A stretch of 64,000 nucleotides of DNA from Aselliscus stoliczkanus (GCA_033961575.1 CM066732.1:66440687-66504686); one strand, 5' to 3'. Shown: positions 38,165-50,923, counted from the stretch's first letter. Numbers and translations: made by a program. Notes: a model not told the origin generated them from the sequence alone.

Positions 38165-39050
38165 GAGGAAAAATAATTTTCTGTCTTCCCTTCCGAGTTC
38201 TTAGCTGAGATCACTATAATAAAAGGTAGATTAACAAGAGAAAATCAAACAGAAGTTTATTAAAATGTATATCTCATGTGTACACAGAAGACACCCAGGT
38301 AACTCCCTCAAGTGGCTTAGAATTTAGGCTTAAATACCACCTTATAGAGAAAGGGAGGGGTGGATGTAGACCTCTTAGGGGAAAGTAAATCATTTTTAGG
38401 AAAGATGAATGGGTCCTTAGAATAGATGGGAGGGCAGTTGTCACTTTGAGGGGTAAAAAGTATAACTATTGCACTGTGTTGTACACCTGAAACAAATTTA
38501 AAAAATAAAATGGTTTATTTCAAAAAAAAAAAAAGAATGCTCAATCTGGATGTAAAAGTTTTGGTTAATTGTTAATGGCAGTAGAGGATGCATGTCCTTG
38601 AAAATGTATTTACATAGAGACTGTTTTCAGCTCTCCCTTTTGATTGGTAATGGAGAAATAGCAAACAAACGCTATGATTTTTCATGAAAAAAAAAAAAGA
38701 ATAGATGGGAGGGATGACAGTTTATGGTAAGGTTTGTCTGGGAGGTGATGTCAACTTCTAGTTGCCTCTCCTGTGATGAGTCAATCAATCTTCTCTGGTT
38801 GATGAAATCCCAGGGATGGAATTTATGACAATTCAGTTGTCATAAATTCAGTCTTTCAGAGAATCAGGCTTCAGGCATATAAGAGGAATTCAGAGAAAGG
38901 CAATCCCTGCATTTGCTATTTTTCAAGTGCCTACAGCTCAAAATAATCAATATATCTAAGAAGCATATTTTGGGATGGCATGTCCTGTACTCCTGCAGTC
39001 AGCCATATTTTGGGGTGGTATATTCTTCTACCATTCATAAACTGCTTACA
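38165..39050 (-). mobile_element. ERV1-type LTR, interrupted by an L1
   Basis: On the minus strand a TTTAATAAACTTCTGTTTG polyadenylation block is followed by TTGATTTTCTCTTGTTAATC and ATCTCAGCTAAGAACTC, which I recall from common old mammalian LTRs. The upstream U3 continues past the L1 insertion at 38435-38697 to about 39050. The exact ends are unknown. Confidence 0.5.
38435..38697 (+). mobile_element. 5'-truncated L1 with 3' transduced flank
   Basis: The L1 3' end (TGTTGTACACCTGAAAC to AAAAAATAAAATGG plus an A12 run to 38532) is followed by about 155 bp of unrelated sequence and a second A12 run. A perfect 16-bp duplication AGAATAGATGGGAGGG lies at 38419-38434 and 38698-38713. It brackets the whole unit, so both parts arrived together. 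Confidence 0.85.
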
Positions 39051-39145
39051 TTTTAAGGGAAGTAATAAAAGGCAGAGTTGCATATTATAATTTCTAGGAC
39101 ATCCACTAAAAGCGTAATAAAAATGTATACTAAAAAACTATTAAG

Positions 39146-39559
39146 GGGCCGGCCGAGTGGCGCATTGGTGAAGAGCTGGTTTGGGAAGCCAGCAGCCCCG
39201 GTTCGGATCCCACATATGAGGGCCAGTGACACTGCCCTCTAGAGTTAACAACAGCTCCACCTGGAGCTGGGCTTTGTGAGCCCTGGCGATGGTGTAGGCT
39301 TGCAGCCCCTGCTGCAGTGGGCTGCCATAGGCTACAGTGAGTGGCCGGCAGCCAGTGTGAGCTGCCAACAGCCACGGTGAGCGATCATCCAGAGGCCAGC
39401 GACCCATCTGCCTCATCTTGGAAGAGAGCAATGATGATACCAACATGGGCCAGTGAAGCAATGTCCTCCGCAACTAGAGTGAAGAACAAAAAGACAGCAA
39501 CTTGCTGTTCCCCTTCCCTGATTCCCCAACGCTGTTCCCGTCCCCCAATTCCCCAATAA

Positions 39560-39596
<37 letters not shown>

Positions 39597-39598
39597 AT
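39146..39598 (+). mobile_element. Composite tRNA-derived SINE, long form
   Basis: A well-kept full copy: head with GGTTCGGATCCC box B, body, and 3' domain with the tandem CTGTTCCC/ATTCCCCAA units. Its tail expanded to (AAAT)n at 39560-39598. The target duplication is ACTATTAAG (39137-39145) against ACTATGAAG (39599-39607). Confidence 0.9.
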
Positions 39599-40565
39599 AC
39601 TATGAAGATAAAATGGACTAATAAATAAATAACATTTGATTAATTCCAATGAAAGTGAGAAAGGGAAATTTTAAAGGAACAACAAAAAAGTGAATCAAGT
39701 AAAGACAATTAGAAGTAGATATAAGTATTTACATATCACTAATTGCATTAATGTAGATGAAAGATGATACCCTAACTAAAGAACAGTATTTTTAGATTAA
39801 GAAAAACGCTTATGAGAGTCAGAATAAAAGAAAAAAATATGGATAAAAATATGCAATGAAAACAATAGTCATAGCACATCAAAATGTGCGTGGTGCACGG
39901 AAATCAGAGCTTAAAGATAAATTTATAACCTTAAGTGAAAATACTAGAAAAATATAAAGACTGAAATTCAATGATCCAGGCTTCAATATCAGAAAGCTAC
40001 AAAAAAGCAACATTAAACCCAAAAATATAGAAGGAACTAAAAAAAACAAAAATAGGAATATAAATAAATAAATTCAAAAACAAACCTAAAATTTAAAAAG
40101 TCAGGAAGGTGAAAAGACAGCTAGTTTTTAATAAAATGTATAAAGCCCTGGCAAAATTGATCAAGGAAAACAAAGACACAAGCATAGGTTACCCAAATAT
40201 GAAATGTATATATCGATGAGATCACTTAAACACATTATACAATCTTCATGCCCCCAAATTTAAAACTTAACTGAAGTGGATAAATTCCATTTCATAAAAC
40301 TGACACAGAAATAGAAAATAGAATGGTACCATAGGTACTAACATAACTGAATACATTTAAATTCTTTCCTCTAAGAAACTATGATGGTTGTTCTAATTGG
40401 TGAGTTATTCTAAAGATTTAAGAAATAAATTATACCAACTTTAATAAACTATTCCAAAGAGTAGAAAATAAACGTATAACATTTCATTGTAATCTTAAAG
40501 AAGGGGAAACTACCATTTCTCTCAAGAATATGGATGAAAATTATAGATGAAAATGAGCAGTTCAA

Positions 40566-40576
40566 ATCTATCTATC

Positions 40577-40629
<53 letters not shown>
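40566..40629. repeat. (ATCT)n microsatellite
   Basis: About fifteen tetranucleotide units with one early interruption. Confidence 0.95.
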
Positions 40630-41159
40630 GGGATATCATGAACAAGTAGGATTTATTCCAAAATGCTAGACTGGTTTGACATTCAGAATGAATCTGTTAA
40701 TGTGGTTAATAAATAATAAAAGACATTGAGAGAATAAACGAGTATAAGGAAAACTATTTGACAAAATCCACACCCATTCATGACAAAAAGGCTCAGCAAA
40801 CTAAGTAAAGAAGGGAGCTGATAAAGAGCATATAAGAGACACTAGTAGCAAACAGTAGTAAAATATTGATTGAATACTCCATATTGGAGGTCAGGAATGA
40901 GATAAGGATATTTACTATTAGCTATTGTTTTTAAATATGAAAAAGTAATTTTTAAGTAATTTTAAGTTATAAAGAAAAGCTAAAATATTTCTGTAAAAGA
41001 AGACCAATGTAATTAAACATTAAAATATACTTCAAAGCCTCAAAAATTTAGAGTGATACTGACATTATGACAGTGACCATCGTATATATGCAAAAATTGA
41101 TTCACGTGAACTAGGGACTTTAGTATTTGAGAATGTTCTCATCTTAAATCAATGGGAAG

Positions 41160-41249
41160 GGCCGGCCGAGTGGTGCGGTGGTTGGGTGCTGGCTTGGGTG
41201 GCCAGAGGCCCCGGTTCGGGTCCCGCATGTGAGGGTCAATGACACTGCC
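41160..41249 (+). mobile_element. Tailless head-only SINE
   Basis: Runs GGCCGGCCGAGTGGTGCGGT to ACACTGCC with no A tail. A perfect 17-bp target duplication CTTAAATCAATGGGAAG lies at 41143-41159 and 41250-41266. One or two bases at the 3' junction could belong to either. Confidence 0.9.
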
Positions 41250-41559
41250 CTTAAATCAATGGGAAGATGATGCACTGTAAAAAGTTTTCAGGAAAACTTG
41301 ATAAGCATTTGCAAAAAAAAATATCAAAGTTTGATTCATATCTCACAGTATATAGCTGGAAAAATTCCAAATGGTTTTATGAAAGTATCAGGAGAAAATA
41401 TAGGTAAATGATTTTACAGCTTAGCTGTGACAAAGTCATGATACAAAATCATGAAGCTATGAAGAAACAAGGCTGATAACTTTGATCATATAAATATTAA
41501 AAAATTCCTCTTAGCAAAAGCACCATCTCAAAATGAACAAATTAAGTTTGTGCAATGCT

Positions 41560-42160
41560 ACATCTCCCAGATTGAAGCCTACTGCTGTTAAAAGGACAAA
41601 TAGCATGTAAGCTAACTTTAGAAGACCAGTCTCATCTCAAGTACCAACAAGCTTTGCCACTAACCAACTACCTTATCTTCGGCAAGGTAATTAACTTCCC
41701 TTTGTCAAAACCTGTAGAGTCTAAGATTTACTGTACTCACAAGCCAACAAGCTCACCTGCTACAGCTTTATGGATTCTGTAGAAAGGGCACTACTAAGTC
41801 ACAGACAAAGAACTACATCCCCAATGGCACAGAAATCAGTCTGGTCTGATGTTTGCTTCAATTCCCCCTTGTCCTCCAAATCCCATGGGGTGATGTGTGC
41901 CCTCTCTGCAGGGGGCAATTATGGCAATGGGGTTGGCCTGGTGCCTTATGACACACACACTTAAACAAAACAAAGGAACACGTTACTTGTAAATCTGAAT
42001 AGGGAAATACATTCCCATACAAGGTGACAAGCCCAGGACAGGCTGTGCGGAGACGTGTGGCAGGCCCAAGGCCTATTCTCATGTGGCCGAATGGGGATTT
42101 CAGGACCGCATGCGTGAGACTGCTTTTTGCAATCTGGATAATATACATTATGTAGTGCAA
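41560..42160. other. GC-richer unassigned segment
   Basis: Noticeably richer in G and C than its surroundings, with CTGTGCGGAGACGTGTGGCA and AGGCCCAAGGCC. It may be an old LTR or other retroelement. The frames on either strand (41770-41964 and 41858-42160) have no recognised family. Confidence 0.3.
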
Positions 42161-42839
42161 TTAAAGGAATTAAATAGGAAAATGTCTGAAAAGTATGTAG
42201 GATGATGTGAGCATGTAGTTAGTGCTCACAATATAGGTAGGCACTATTGTATTATGGTTATAATTACATAAAGTATCTTTAAAAATAAGTTTATATTTTA
42301 AAACACATATATTAAACTATGTTCAAATATTAGTTTACTTTGTACAACTAAAGGTACGTTTCTTTTATATACTGAAATATAGTGTTTGGCTTTTAGGTTC
42401 TAACAATTTGTATTTAGATAAATTATTAAAGCTTAACTTTTGAGTCTTCAATGCTCAAAAAAATATTTCCCACAATATCTCTAACTCCAAAATAAATAAT
42501 CAGGGATCTACAAATATTATAGACAGCATCATAAAATTAACTGTTTTTTAAGACAGCTAGTTGTATTCAGAAGGAATTTTTTTGATGTACAATGCCAGTA
42601 GAGAAGTAGAGAAAGCCAGCTAAATTATGATCCAAATTTTACAGAGCCGATAAAATCCTAAGGGCATGTTAAAAACAAATGGTATTCATGGGAAATTAGA
42701 CCTATCAAATCTGAAACATATCAGTTTGAAAAATACTGATTGGTTCAGGAAAAAAAGTCAACTTTCCCCAGAAGCTTTTCCATTTTCACTTTGGCACTAT
42801 CTAGGATTATGAAATGCTAAAAGCACCAATGTTTAATTC

Positions 42840-43500
42840 ATCTTGAAGGTACTGAAGACTAAACAGAGCAGCAGCGCGCAGTAAAAAATCTTCATGAAAG
42901 TAAACAATTTAATATTTAGAGCCAAAATTTGTCGTATCTGATGGCAATTTTAAAAGTAAACAAACTCCCCATTATTAAATCCCTGAAACACAGCTTTAAT
43001 TGTTAAAGCACAACTCAAAAGAGAGGTGTACTGTTTAATGATATCTTCGAGCAAACAGTTGTGCATTTGCATTTATAAAGCCACTAGTCCATCGAGTAAA
43101 GTGACTTAAGGCTGTGCTAAAACTGCTAAAAGGCAATGAGGAACAGTCATTTTAAAAATTAATTTGAAACAATTTCTGAATGTGTTATGGGAAAACAAAA
43201 GTCATTAAGCAGTATTATTAATATTCACAGCAGCTGTTACACAATCATACATCAAGTCCCCATGTTCAAACTTGCTTTCTAATATAGTGTCTTAAAATAG
43301 TCGATTAGTCTGTAGTTCATTATATGTCAATGAGCTGCAAATAGCTTTAATTTCAATTTCTTATCAGTTCATAGATTGTTCATAGAGGAGTGTTTGCTGG
43401 ATATATGTTTGGGACTAACAGTTTTTTAATTACTTTAACAAAACCTATCAAAGAGCTTATTGTTATTTCCAAACAATCCTGTAAACAAATTGAGTTTACC
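42840..43500. other. Repeat-free block, candidate conserved non-coding element
   Basis: About 660 bp without repeat signatures. It contains the octamer motif ATTTGCAT (about 43068), several TTTAATT/TTAATT cores and a TGCAAATAGC. The texture resembles developmental enhancers, but only alignment could show conservation. Confidence 0.25.
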
Positions 43501-44084
43501 TTTTCCCATCCACCTGACTTCTTTGTTCAGTGTATCCAATCAGCCTTCAGCCAGTGAACCATAATCTTCTCGTGTGTCTATAGGTATCTCTTTCTTTATG
43601 CTCCCGACTATCCTTAAACATTATCGGAAGCACTTGCATTTCTCTACATTAATGTTTGTATTAAGTCCCACAGATAAAAATATACATCTAAGCATATGAC
43701 ATACCAAAATGGTCTTGCCTAGGTTTAGGTCTGGTCAGGATCCCAGAATTTGAGCTCATATACAGAAAAGTAAGATCAACCCTACCCAAGGAAATGTTTG
43801 TTTATAGAATTTGTTTTAATGTCCTCAAGACCACGATTTCAAAGCCATCTTCCTCCTTCTAATAAACTGTATTTTATTGCTTTCTTCTTAATCAGCAGTA
43901 ACATTTATTACTAACAGCTTTCTTCTAAAATATTCTTTCTGTTTTGTTTTATAATAGTGGCCTAAATATTTTAATGAGCTCAGAATAAGAGAATAATTTA
44001 TGTGATTATTCTCTAATGCTAATTTTTATTGCTAAATATAACAGGTCAAATCTTATGTGATAAAGCTCCTTTTTTAGCTATACA

Positions 44085-44400
44085 ATATAATTATAATATA
44101 GTTAAATATAATATAACCAATTATAATTATAATATAATATATAAAATATAATTATAATATAGTATGTATATTAATAACATACTAACATAATATTAATATT
44201 GTAATATATATTAATATCATATTATAACAATATAATTATAGCATAAATTAATTATACTATAATTATACTATAATTATACTATATACTAAGTACTATAAGT
44301 ATATTATATTAATATTTTATTAATTATATTATAATTAACAATAAATTAATATAATATTAATTAATTATAATATAATTAACAGTATAATACAACAATATTT
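44085..44400. repeat. AT-rich low-complexity tract
   Basis: Almost exclusively A and T, with degenerate ATAATATTAAT units. It probably grew by slippage. Confidence 0.9.
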
Positions 44401-44966
44401 TATAGCATGTGATGTGTTTGTAAACAGACTCTTGTATATACATAAAACTAGTTATGTGGTGTTCTCAGATCTTGGACATTAGGTAAATTGTAGAAAAACA
44501 GGTAAATGAGGTAGTATGTTGAAATCCTAACAGGTTCTTAGAGCCCATTATTATGTGCTGCATGGTGATCAACTTGGTTTATAAATATATTAAAGGCTTA
44601 TGTTTCTATAAACTACATGATTTAATATACCTAGCCACAATATCATAATAATGAATGTTTATGTGTCAATGGCTTGTTCTGGGTTAGTGCCCCAACCCCA
44701 ACAAAAATAGTAGCTAGGGTTTTTTTTGCAGTAAAAATATACTTCAATTTTTTTCTTTTACTTTCATAAAATCAAAAATTATGAGACTAAAAATGTAGTA
44801 AAAAAACTATTTTCTTTGACCTTGTATTTTTTAATGTAGGATCTGTACATATTTCAAGTGAATGTTCAGTTATACATGCATCCATTAAAAGTAAAATCAA
44901 TTTTAAATATATATACACATATGTATATATATTTTTAAGTATATACATACTTATATACTTAAATGG

Positions 44967-44968
<2 letters not shown>

Positions 44969-45018
<50 letters not shown>
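44969..45018. repeat. (GA)n microsatellite
   Basis: About 24 uninterrupted GA units. Confidence 0.95.
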
Positions 45019-45021
<3 letters not shown>

Positions 45022-46410
45022 TTCCTCTGAATTGCACACAGAAGACTAAAGAATTTAACTTTAATTTAAGAATATTAATATATTTCTGCAGTATTACATT
45101 ATGAGGTATATATAAGAATTCTTTTTATAAATGAGGGTATTCAAATTTAGAGATGTTAAGTAACAAGGTTATTCAATGTATAAATATATTTAAAAATATA
45201 ACATGCCTTTTGATGCCCAGATCTTTACTCTATCTAGTAAACCCTGGTGTCATTTAATAAGTCAAGATAGATAGATTGATATAGATTTATATAGGAATAC
45301 TGACAATTTTAAAGCACAAAATCTGAAATAAAGGAAAAGGTCACATATATACTTATGTTAAAGTTATCCTTTGCATCACAATTTCATATAATTATGTATA
45401 CACATTTACACTTTAAACTTTTTATAAATAAAATATATAACTATAATATATAAAAATAATACATAAAATACATGTGATTATCCTATGATGTTATATTTTT
45501 ATTGCTAAATATAACAGACATAGAGATATAAATTACAATAATTTTTTTTTTAATAAATGTGGATGCATCACACCTCAGGTTAAGATATAAAACTGACTAG
45601 TGCACAATAATTCCCTCAAAACTACTTCACAGTCTTAACACATTTCTTTCATGTTAGCAGTTATTATCATTCTAACATTCATATTAGCTTATTTGACTTT
45701 ATCATTTTATACCATAAGTAAATAATTGTTGCTTTTTTTCAGCCTTTTAAATGTAGAAGAATAATGTATGTATTCTAATTTTCTAGCTTTTGTTGAAAGC
45801 TATTTAAGATATACCCATACATTTAATGTATTCATACATTACATTTAAGATATATACATATACTTCCACCTCAGGTATTTAGAGGTAGGCAATTTTTAAC
45901 AATCGTACCACTGAGAACATGTTTAAAAATATACATCATAATACAAAAGACAATATCTAAGAGCATCATAAAAAGAACAATGGAATTCATCATTATAAGA
46001 CCAAAATCTTAGGGGAAGAAATTTTAGATGCAAGCCTAAAATTTGGGGATATTTTTCTCTAGCAGTGTCTATAAGTTCCAGAAAGAGTGGCTGAGTTACT
46101 AAAAGGGTATAAGTGCTTTTGAAATACTCATAGGGTTAGGGTAAAACATCTAAAGAGAAAACCTTGAAAGCGTCCACAGGAAAAAGGCAGAATAGCTTCA
46201 AAACAACAATTAAATTGACAGCTGACTTCTCAACAAAAACAATTCAATCAGAATATAGTGGAAACTTCTTTCCAAAATGCTAAAGAGTATAACTGCCAAA
46301 TTAAAATATAACTCAGAGAAAATATCAAGAATGATGGTAAAACAAAGATATATTTTATTTAAAGTAAAGTGAAATAATTTGTTACCTCAGATCTTAATTC
46401 AAGAATATAT

Positions 46411-46860
46411 TGGGCTGGCCAAGTGGCTCATTGATTAAGAGTTGGCTTGGGGCGCCAGCTTTGAACAGCAGGGCCGCCAGTTTGGATCCCACATGGGCCA
46501 ATGATGCTGCGCCCTCTATAGCTAAAATGGTGAAAAACAGCTCGACCTGAAGCTGGGTTGCCATGAGTCGCAGGCGACAGCGTAGGCTGCAGTGGGCCCT
46601 GTAAGCTACTGTGAGTAGCCGGCAGCCAGTGTGAGCTGCTGTGAGCAGCTGTGCGCAGCCATCCAATGGCCAGCTACCAATTTGCCTCAACCAGGAAGAG
46701 GGCAATGATCATAATACCAACATGGGCCAGGGAAGCGACGTCCTCCACAACTAGACTGAAGAACAAAAGAACAGCAACTTGTCTGTTCCCCTTCTGTTAT
46801 TCCCCAATGCTGTTCCCTCCCCCAATTCCCCAATAAAATATATAAATAAAAATAAATAAA
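46411..46860 (+). mobile_element. Composite tRNA-derived SINE, long form
   Basis: Full-length copy with some body deletions. The tail is CCCCAATAAAATATATAAAT. The target duplication AAGAATATAT lies at 46401-46410 and 46861-46870. It abuts the 5' end of the HAL1 that begins at 46871. Confidence 0.9.
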
Positions 46861-46870
46861 AAGAATATAT

Positions 46871-49640
46871 CAAGGGGAGTACTGAGCAAGACGGTTGATT
46901 AGGTAAACGTTGTGCTTGCTACCTCCCATGACACATTAAAATTACAACTAAATTATAGTTGTGAACAATCAACCTGGAGAGCCATCTGAAGACTAGCCTA
47001 ATAGAGCTCCTATAGCTAAGGATATAAAGAAAAGGCCACATAGAAGCTACTAGGAAGGGCGGAGACACAAAAACAGCTGGCTCCACATACATGTTGTGGG
47101 TGAGCATTGGAAAGGATATCTCTGCAGCTGAGGTCCCCATAAGGAAGGAGGGGCCCCAGCCTGACACCAGGCCCCGCTACCTAGCATGGGGAACAGAAGT
47201 CACCACAACATCAGGCTGTGAAAACCAGTGAGGATTTTATCCAAGTGAGATGAAAGGCTGGTGGAAACCTATATGTTCTCTTAAAGGGCTTGCACACAGA
47301 TTCACTGGCTCACAAGTACTCACCCTGGGCCCTGGAGGAGATATGGTGACTCAGGAGGTGCCAGAAACATACAGGGAGATACTGAGTTGTGAGGCTTCAG
47401 GGCAGGAGCTAGAGGAACAGCCACCATTATCCCTGTGCTGAACCTTCCTCCTATATAGCCTACAGATGGGTGCCGCCTTTCTGATACTGAGGCCTTCCCC
47501 ATATGGCCAAATCTGAAACTGCATTGGCCAGGTAAACTCCACTCCCTCCACCCTGGTGACTCCCTGGGACCCTGCCCTGACCAACTCAAATGTTACCATG
47601 GGCACTTTCAGCACACAGGCAACCAGGCCTGGCCCACACTGCAACCTTTCTTGGATAAATCTTGGGGATCTGCAAGCCCAAGGCAGATGGTGACAGGCCT
47701 TGGTATGCTTTGGACATTTTGTAAAGTGACCCCAGGCTCAGTCAAACCCAAATCTGCATTGACTTGGTGAACACCAGTCCCCTCACCGTGGTGACTCCCT
47801 GAGACTCTGCCCCACCCAACTGACACACCACTTGAGACTCTTTCAGTGCCTGAGACTTACAAGCACCTGGCAGGTGGTGTCAGCCCTTGGGGCATCCTGG
47901 ACTTGTGCTAAGCTGCCCCAGGGCTGGTACTAGTGGCAGCCAGCCTCAGTTCACATCATGGCCTCTTCCCCTCCATGCAAGTCCTGGCCAAGAACAGGCA
48001 CATACCAGCAGTGGATCACTTTGTAGCTCCTACCAGGTAGCCCTAGCTGGTCATAGGCAGCAGCTGACCTTGGCCTGCATGGGAGCTCCTCCCAAGATGC
48101 CCCAGAACCAACACACCCAGAGGCCGACTTCAGACCACAACATTGCACTACCTGATTAGACCTACAAATGGCAAAACGAAAGAGTAGCCTCTGCAGGCAC
48201 ACAAGCCAAATGGGGAAAATACCTCTCTGAGCTTTCAGCCCCCACACAGCAGCTCATACATTGTCAGCATGGCCAATTCTCAGAGTCAGTCAGCCTAAGA
48301 ATCAATCCCACCCACTGAGTTGCCAATAGCAATCAAGGCAATTACATTAGGAGGGCACAGGCAATCCACACAAGCATCACTCCTGAAGCACACAGCTCAG
48401 GTAATCAGGGAGATTGTGCAACTGGGCCATACAGGAAACCTACTACATAAAGCCACCATAATGTGAAGACTGACAGAAATAGGAGATCTGCCTAATATAT
48501 AGACATGAACACAGACAGGTAGCCAAAATGAGGAAACAAATAAACATGTCCCAAATCAAAAACAAAAGAAAACCCCAAAGAAAGAACTAAATGAAATAGA
48601 AGCAAGCAACCTACCAGAGTTCAAAACAGTGGTTATGAGAATGCTCCAACTCTTTAGTGAGAACTTCAACAAAGGGTAAGCATAAAAAGGGACATAGAAA
48701 CCATAAAGAAGAATGAGTGAGAAATAAAGAATACAATAACTGAAATGAAGAATACACTATAAGAAATCAACAGCAGATTAGATGTCACACAGAATCAAAT
48801 CAGTGATTTGGGAGACAAGGTGGCAAAAAACACCCAATCAAAACTACAAAAAGGATAAAGGATTTAAGAAAATGAGGACAATTTAAGGAATCTCTGGGAC
48901 AACATCAAGTGTAATAACATCTCATCATAGGAGTACCAGAAGGAGACGAGAGAGACCAAGGGGTTGAGAACCAATTTTTAAAAATAATGACAGAAAAATT
49001 CCCTAACCTGGTCAAGGAAATGGACATTAAAGTCCAAGAAGTTCAGAGAGTCTCAAAAGAGATGAGCTCAAAGAGGCCCACATCAAGACATATTATCGTA
49101 AGGGTTAAAAGATAAAGAGAGAAGCCTAAAAGCAGTTAGTTACTTACAAGGGAACTTCCATAAGACTGTCAACTGATTTCTCAACAGAAACTTCACGGGC
49201 CAGAAGAGATTGGAACAAAATATTTAGTGCTGAAAAGAACCTACAAGATTACTCTACCCAGCGAAGCTATCACTTAAAATTAAAGAAGAGATAAAGAGCT
49301 TCTCAGAGAAGAGAAACCTAAGGGGATTCATCACCACCAAACCAGTATTACAAGAAATGTTAAAGGGACTTCTTTAAAAAGAAGAAGGGAGAAAAGAAAT
49401 AAGCATAAATAATAAAATAACAACTATATATCTATTAATAATCATTTAAAATGTAAATAGATTAAATGCTCCAATCAAAAACATAGGATACCTTAACGAA
49501 AAAGAAAAAAGAGACCCATACATACGCTGTCTACTAGAGATCCAAGTCAGATTTAAAGGCAAAAATATAAAGGGATGGAAAAAGATATTTCATGTAAAAG
49601 GAAACAAATAAAACAGCTGGGGTAATAATACTCATATCAT
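46871..49640 (+). mobile_element. HAL1 retrotransposon, 5' UTR plus ORF1, 3'-truncated, copy C
   Basis: Begins at its natural 5' end (AGTACTGAGCAAGACGGTTG, then TAGGTAAACGTTGTGCTTGC), matching the 5' end of copy B at 57.39 kb. A GC-rich 5' UTR of about 1.67 kb contains diverged tandem units (47509 and 47750). ORF1 follows at 48546-49377, then about 260 bp of the ORF2 start. The element stops at about 49640 beside a minus-strand L1 end, before the ORF2 deletion junction seen in copies A and B. The many GC-rich frames at 46.9-48.3 kb are non-coding UTR. Confidence 0.8.
48546..49377 (+). pseudogene. HAL1 ORF1 (L1 ORF1p-like), broken
   Basis: The start ATG (48546) gives MSQIKNKRKPQRKN and then an in-frame TAA after 14 codons, where copy A stays open, so this copy was lost early. 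Family blocks remain in shifted frames: the coiled-coil region, the RRM segment around 49075-49110, and the CTD (TCAACTGATTTCTCAACAGA, TTACTCTACCCAGCGAAGC). The shared stop GGACTTCTTTAA lies at 49366-49377. The span is about 277 codons. Confidence 0.75.
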
Positions 49641-49654
49641 AAAAAACTAGCCTT

Positions 49655-49765
49655 TATTTGTTTTTAATTAGAATGCATTGGGGTGACAATGGTCAACAAA
49701 ATTACATGGGTTTCAAGTGTACAGTTCTATAATATATCATCTCTATATTATCTAATAACCCCTGA
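49655..49765 (-). mobile_element. L1 3' end fragment
   Basis: Antisense L1 terminus: GCATTGGGGTGACAATGGTC, then AACAAAATTACATGGGTTTC and AAGTGTACAGTTCTATAAT. It marks the break of HAL1 copy C. Confidence 0.65.
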
Positions 49766-50923
49766 AATTTCCATCTCTAAGGACATTGTTCTGGTATCCA
49801 CTTCTGTGAAATTATAAAATCCTGACAGTGGCGTAAGTTTGCCCCAGTTAGAATGAGAAAGGTGAGGCAGGTGTAAGCACAATCAGCCTAGAGGTGCATT
49901 AGAAGAGCATGCTGAATTTCTCTTTCTTCTGAGAAGTGTTGTGACTCTGCTGCTGTTAAATTATCACTCTGCAGAGAGTTTTTTTGTCTTGATTCTCGAT
50001 GTGCAAATCTAGTTACAAATTAAATAAATGTGACACACTAATGGGTTAGAATACCCCATCTACTATCTATGAAAATAAAGATATTTATGAAGTTTTGCAA
50101 AGTGCTTCAAGAGATCCCCAGAGAAAGGCACTGTGGTGAGAACAAATTAGTAATAATGTTACTTTGGATTTATACAATGCCTTTGCTCCAAACTGCTGGG
50201 AGCCCTTACACACTATATTTATTGGTAAAATGTCTATAGTATATTTCTTCTAAAGAGCCTATTTCCTATTGTCATGAGCATCACCTTAAATTACAAGGCT
50301 CTAGATATTCCAAAAATGATACCTCCCCCTGCAAATCATTTACTTTATAGCATTTCTAAGAAACTAAGCAGTTACAAAAGTGGCTACAATGAGACCCAAA
50401 GTTTGGTTAGCATCCCAAAGCACCTACTCCTAATCTAACACATTTTTCATCTGTTTTTCTTTATTTCTTCTTGGTTTTTGTTTTGTCTTGTTCTGTAACA
50501 TCTTGTCTGTTTTTTTGAAGAGATAATTTAATATTCTGACTGGAAAATATTCTGACCGACTGGTATAACCCTAATATAACAAGAATGCCAATTTTATTAA
50601 AATTTCAAATATCTAACCATATAATAATAAAAACTCAATTAAAATATAACTTAAGAAAGAGAAAATATTGATGTCCTCCTACCAGCAACTCAACCACTTG
50701 TGATATAAGTTGTAATTTTGAAAATAACTTCTTTATCAATGTAACTATTTTTTGCTGAGTAACTTTTTCCTGCTAAGAATATGGATGAGCCAGTCTTTTT
50801 TACTGAAAAATAAGCATTTTAAATAGCAATTTTAGATTCATCTTTAAATAATACAGAACTTAATTGAAACTTTAAAATCACATATGTGGCATTTGTAATA
50901 TTTTATATAAAAATTGGGCAATT
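49766..50923. other. Unique DNA, nothing recognised
   Basis: No gene or named repeat was found. Confidence 0.35.

Larger units (their letters stand above)
39700..41550 (+). mobile_element. Ancient L1 ORF2 fragment
   Basis: Decayed sense ORF2. The block ATGAACAAGTAGGATTTATT...GGTTTGACATTCAGAATGAA, then TTTGACAAAATCCACACCCA and ATTCATGAC is the reverse-transcriptase region. GCCCTGGCAAAATTGATCAA lies upstream. Stops and indels are throughout. It is interrupted by a (TCTA)n tract and a head-only SINE. Confidence 0.75.
43501..46400. other. AT-rich DNA without genes
   Basis: Contains AT-only low-complexity DNA (44085-44400), TA-rich runs near 44905-44960 and the (GA)n tract. No coding signature. 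Confidence 0.45.

Noticed and set aside
46900..48250. Dense GC-rich open frames on both strands, like a CpG-rich gene
   Set aside because: They align with the 5' UTR of HAL1 copy B on the opposite strand at 56-57.4 kb, so they are retrotransposon UTR.
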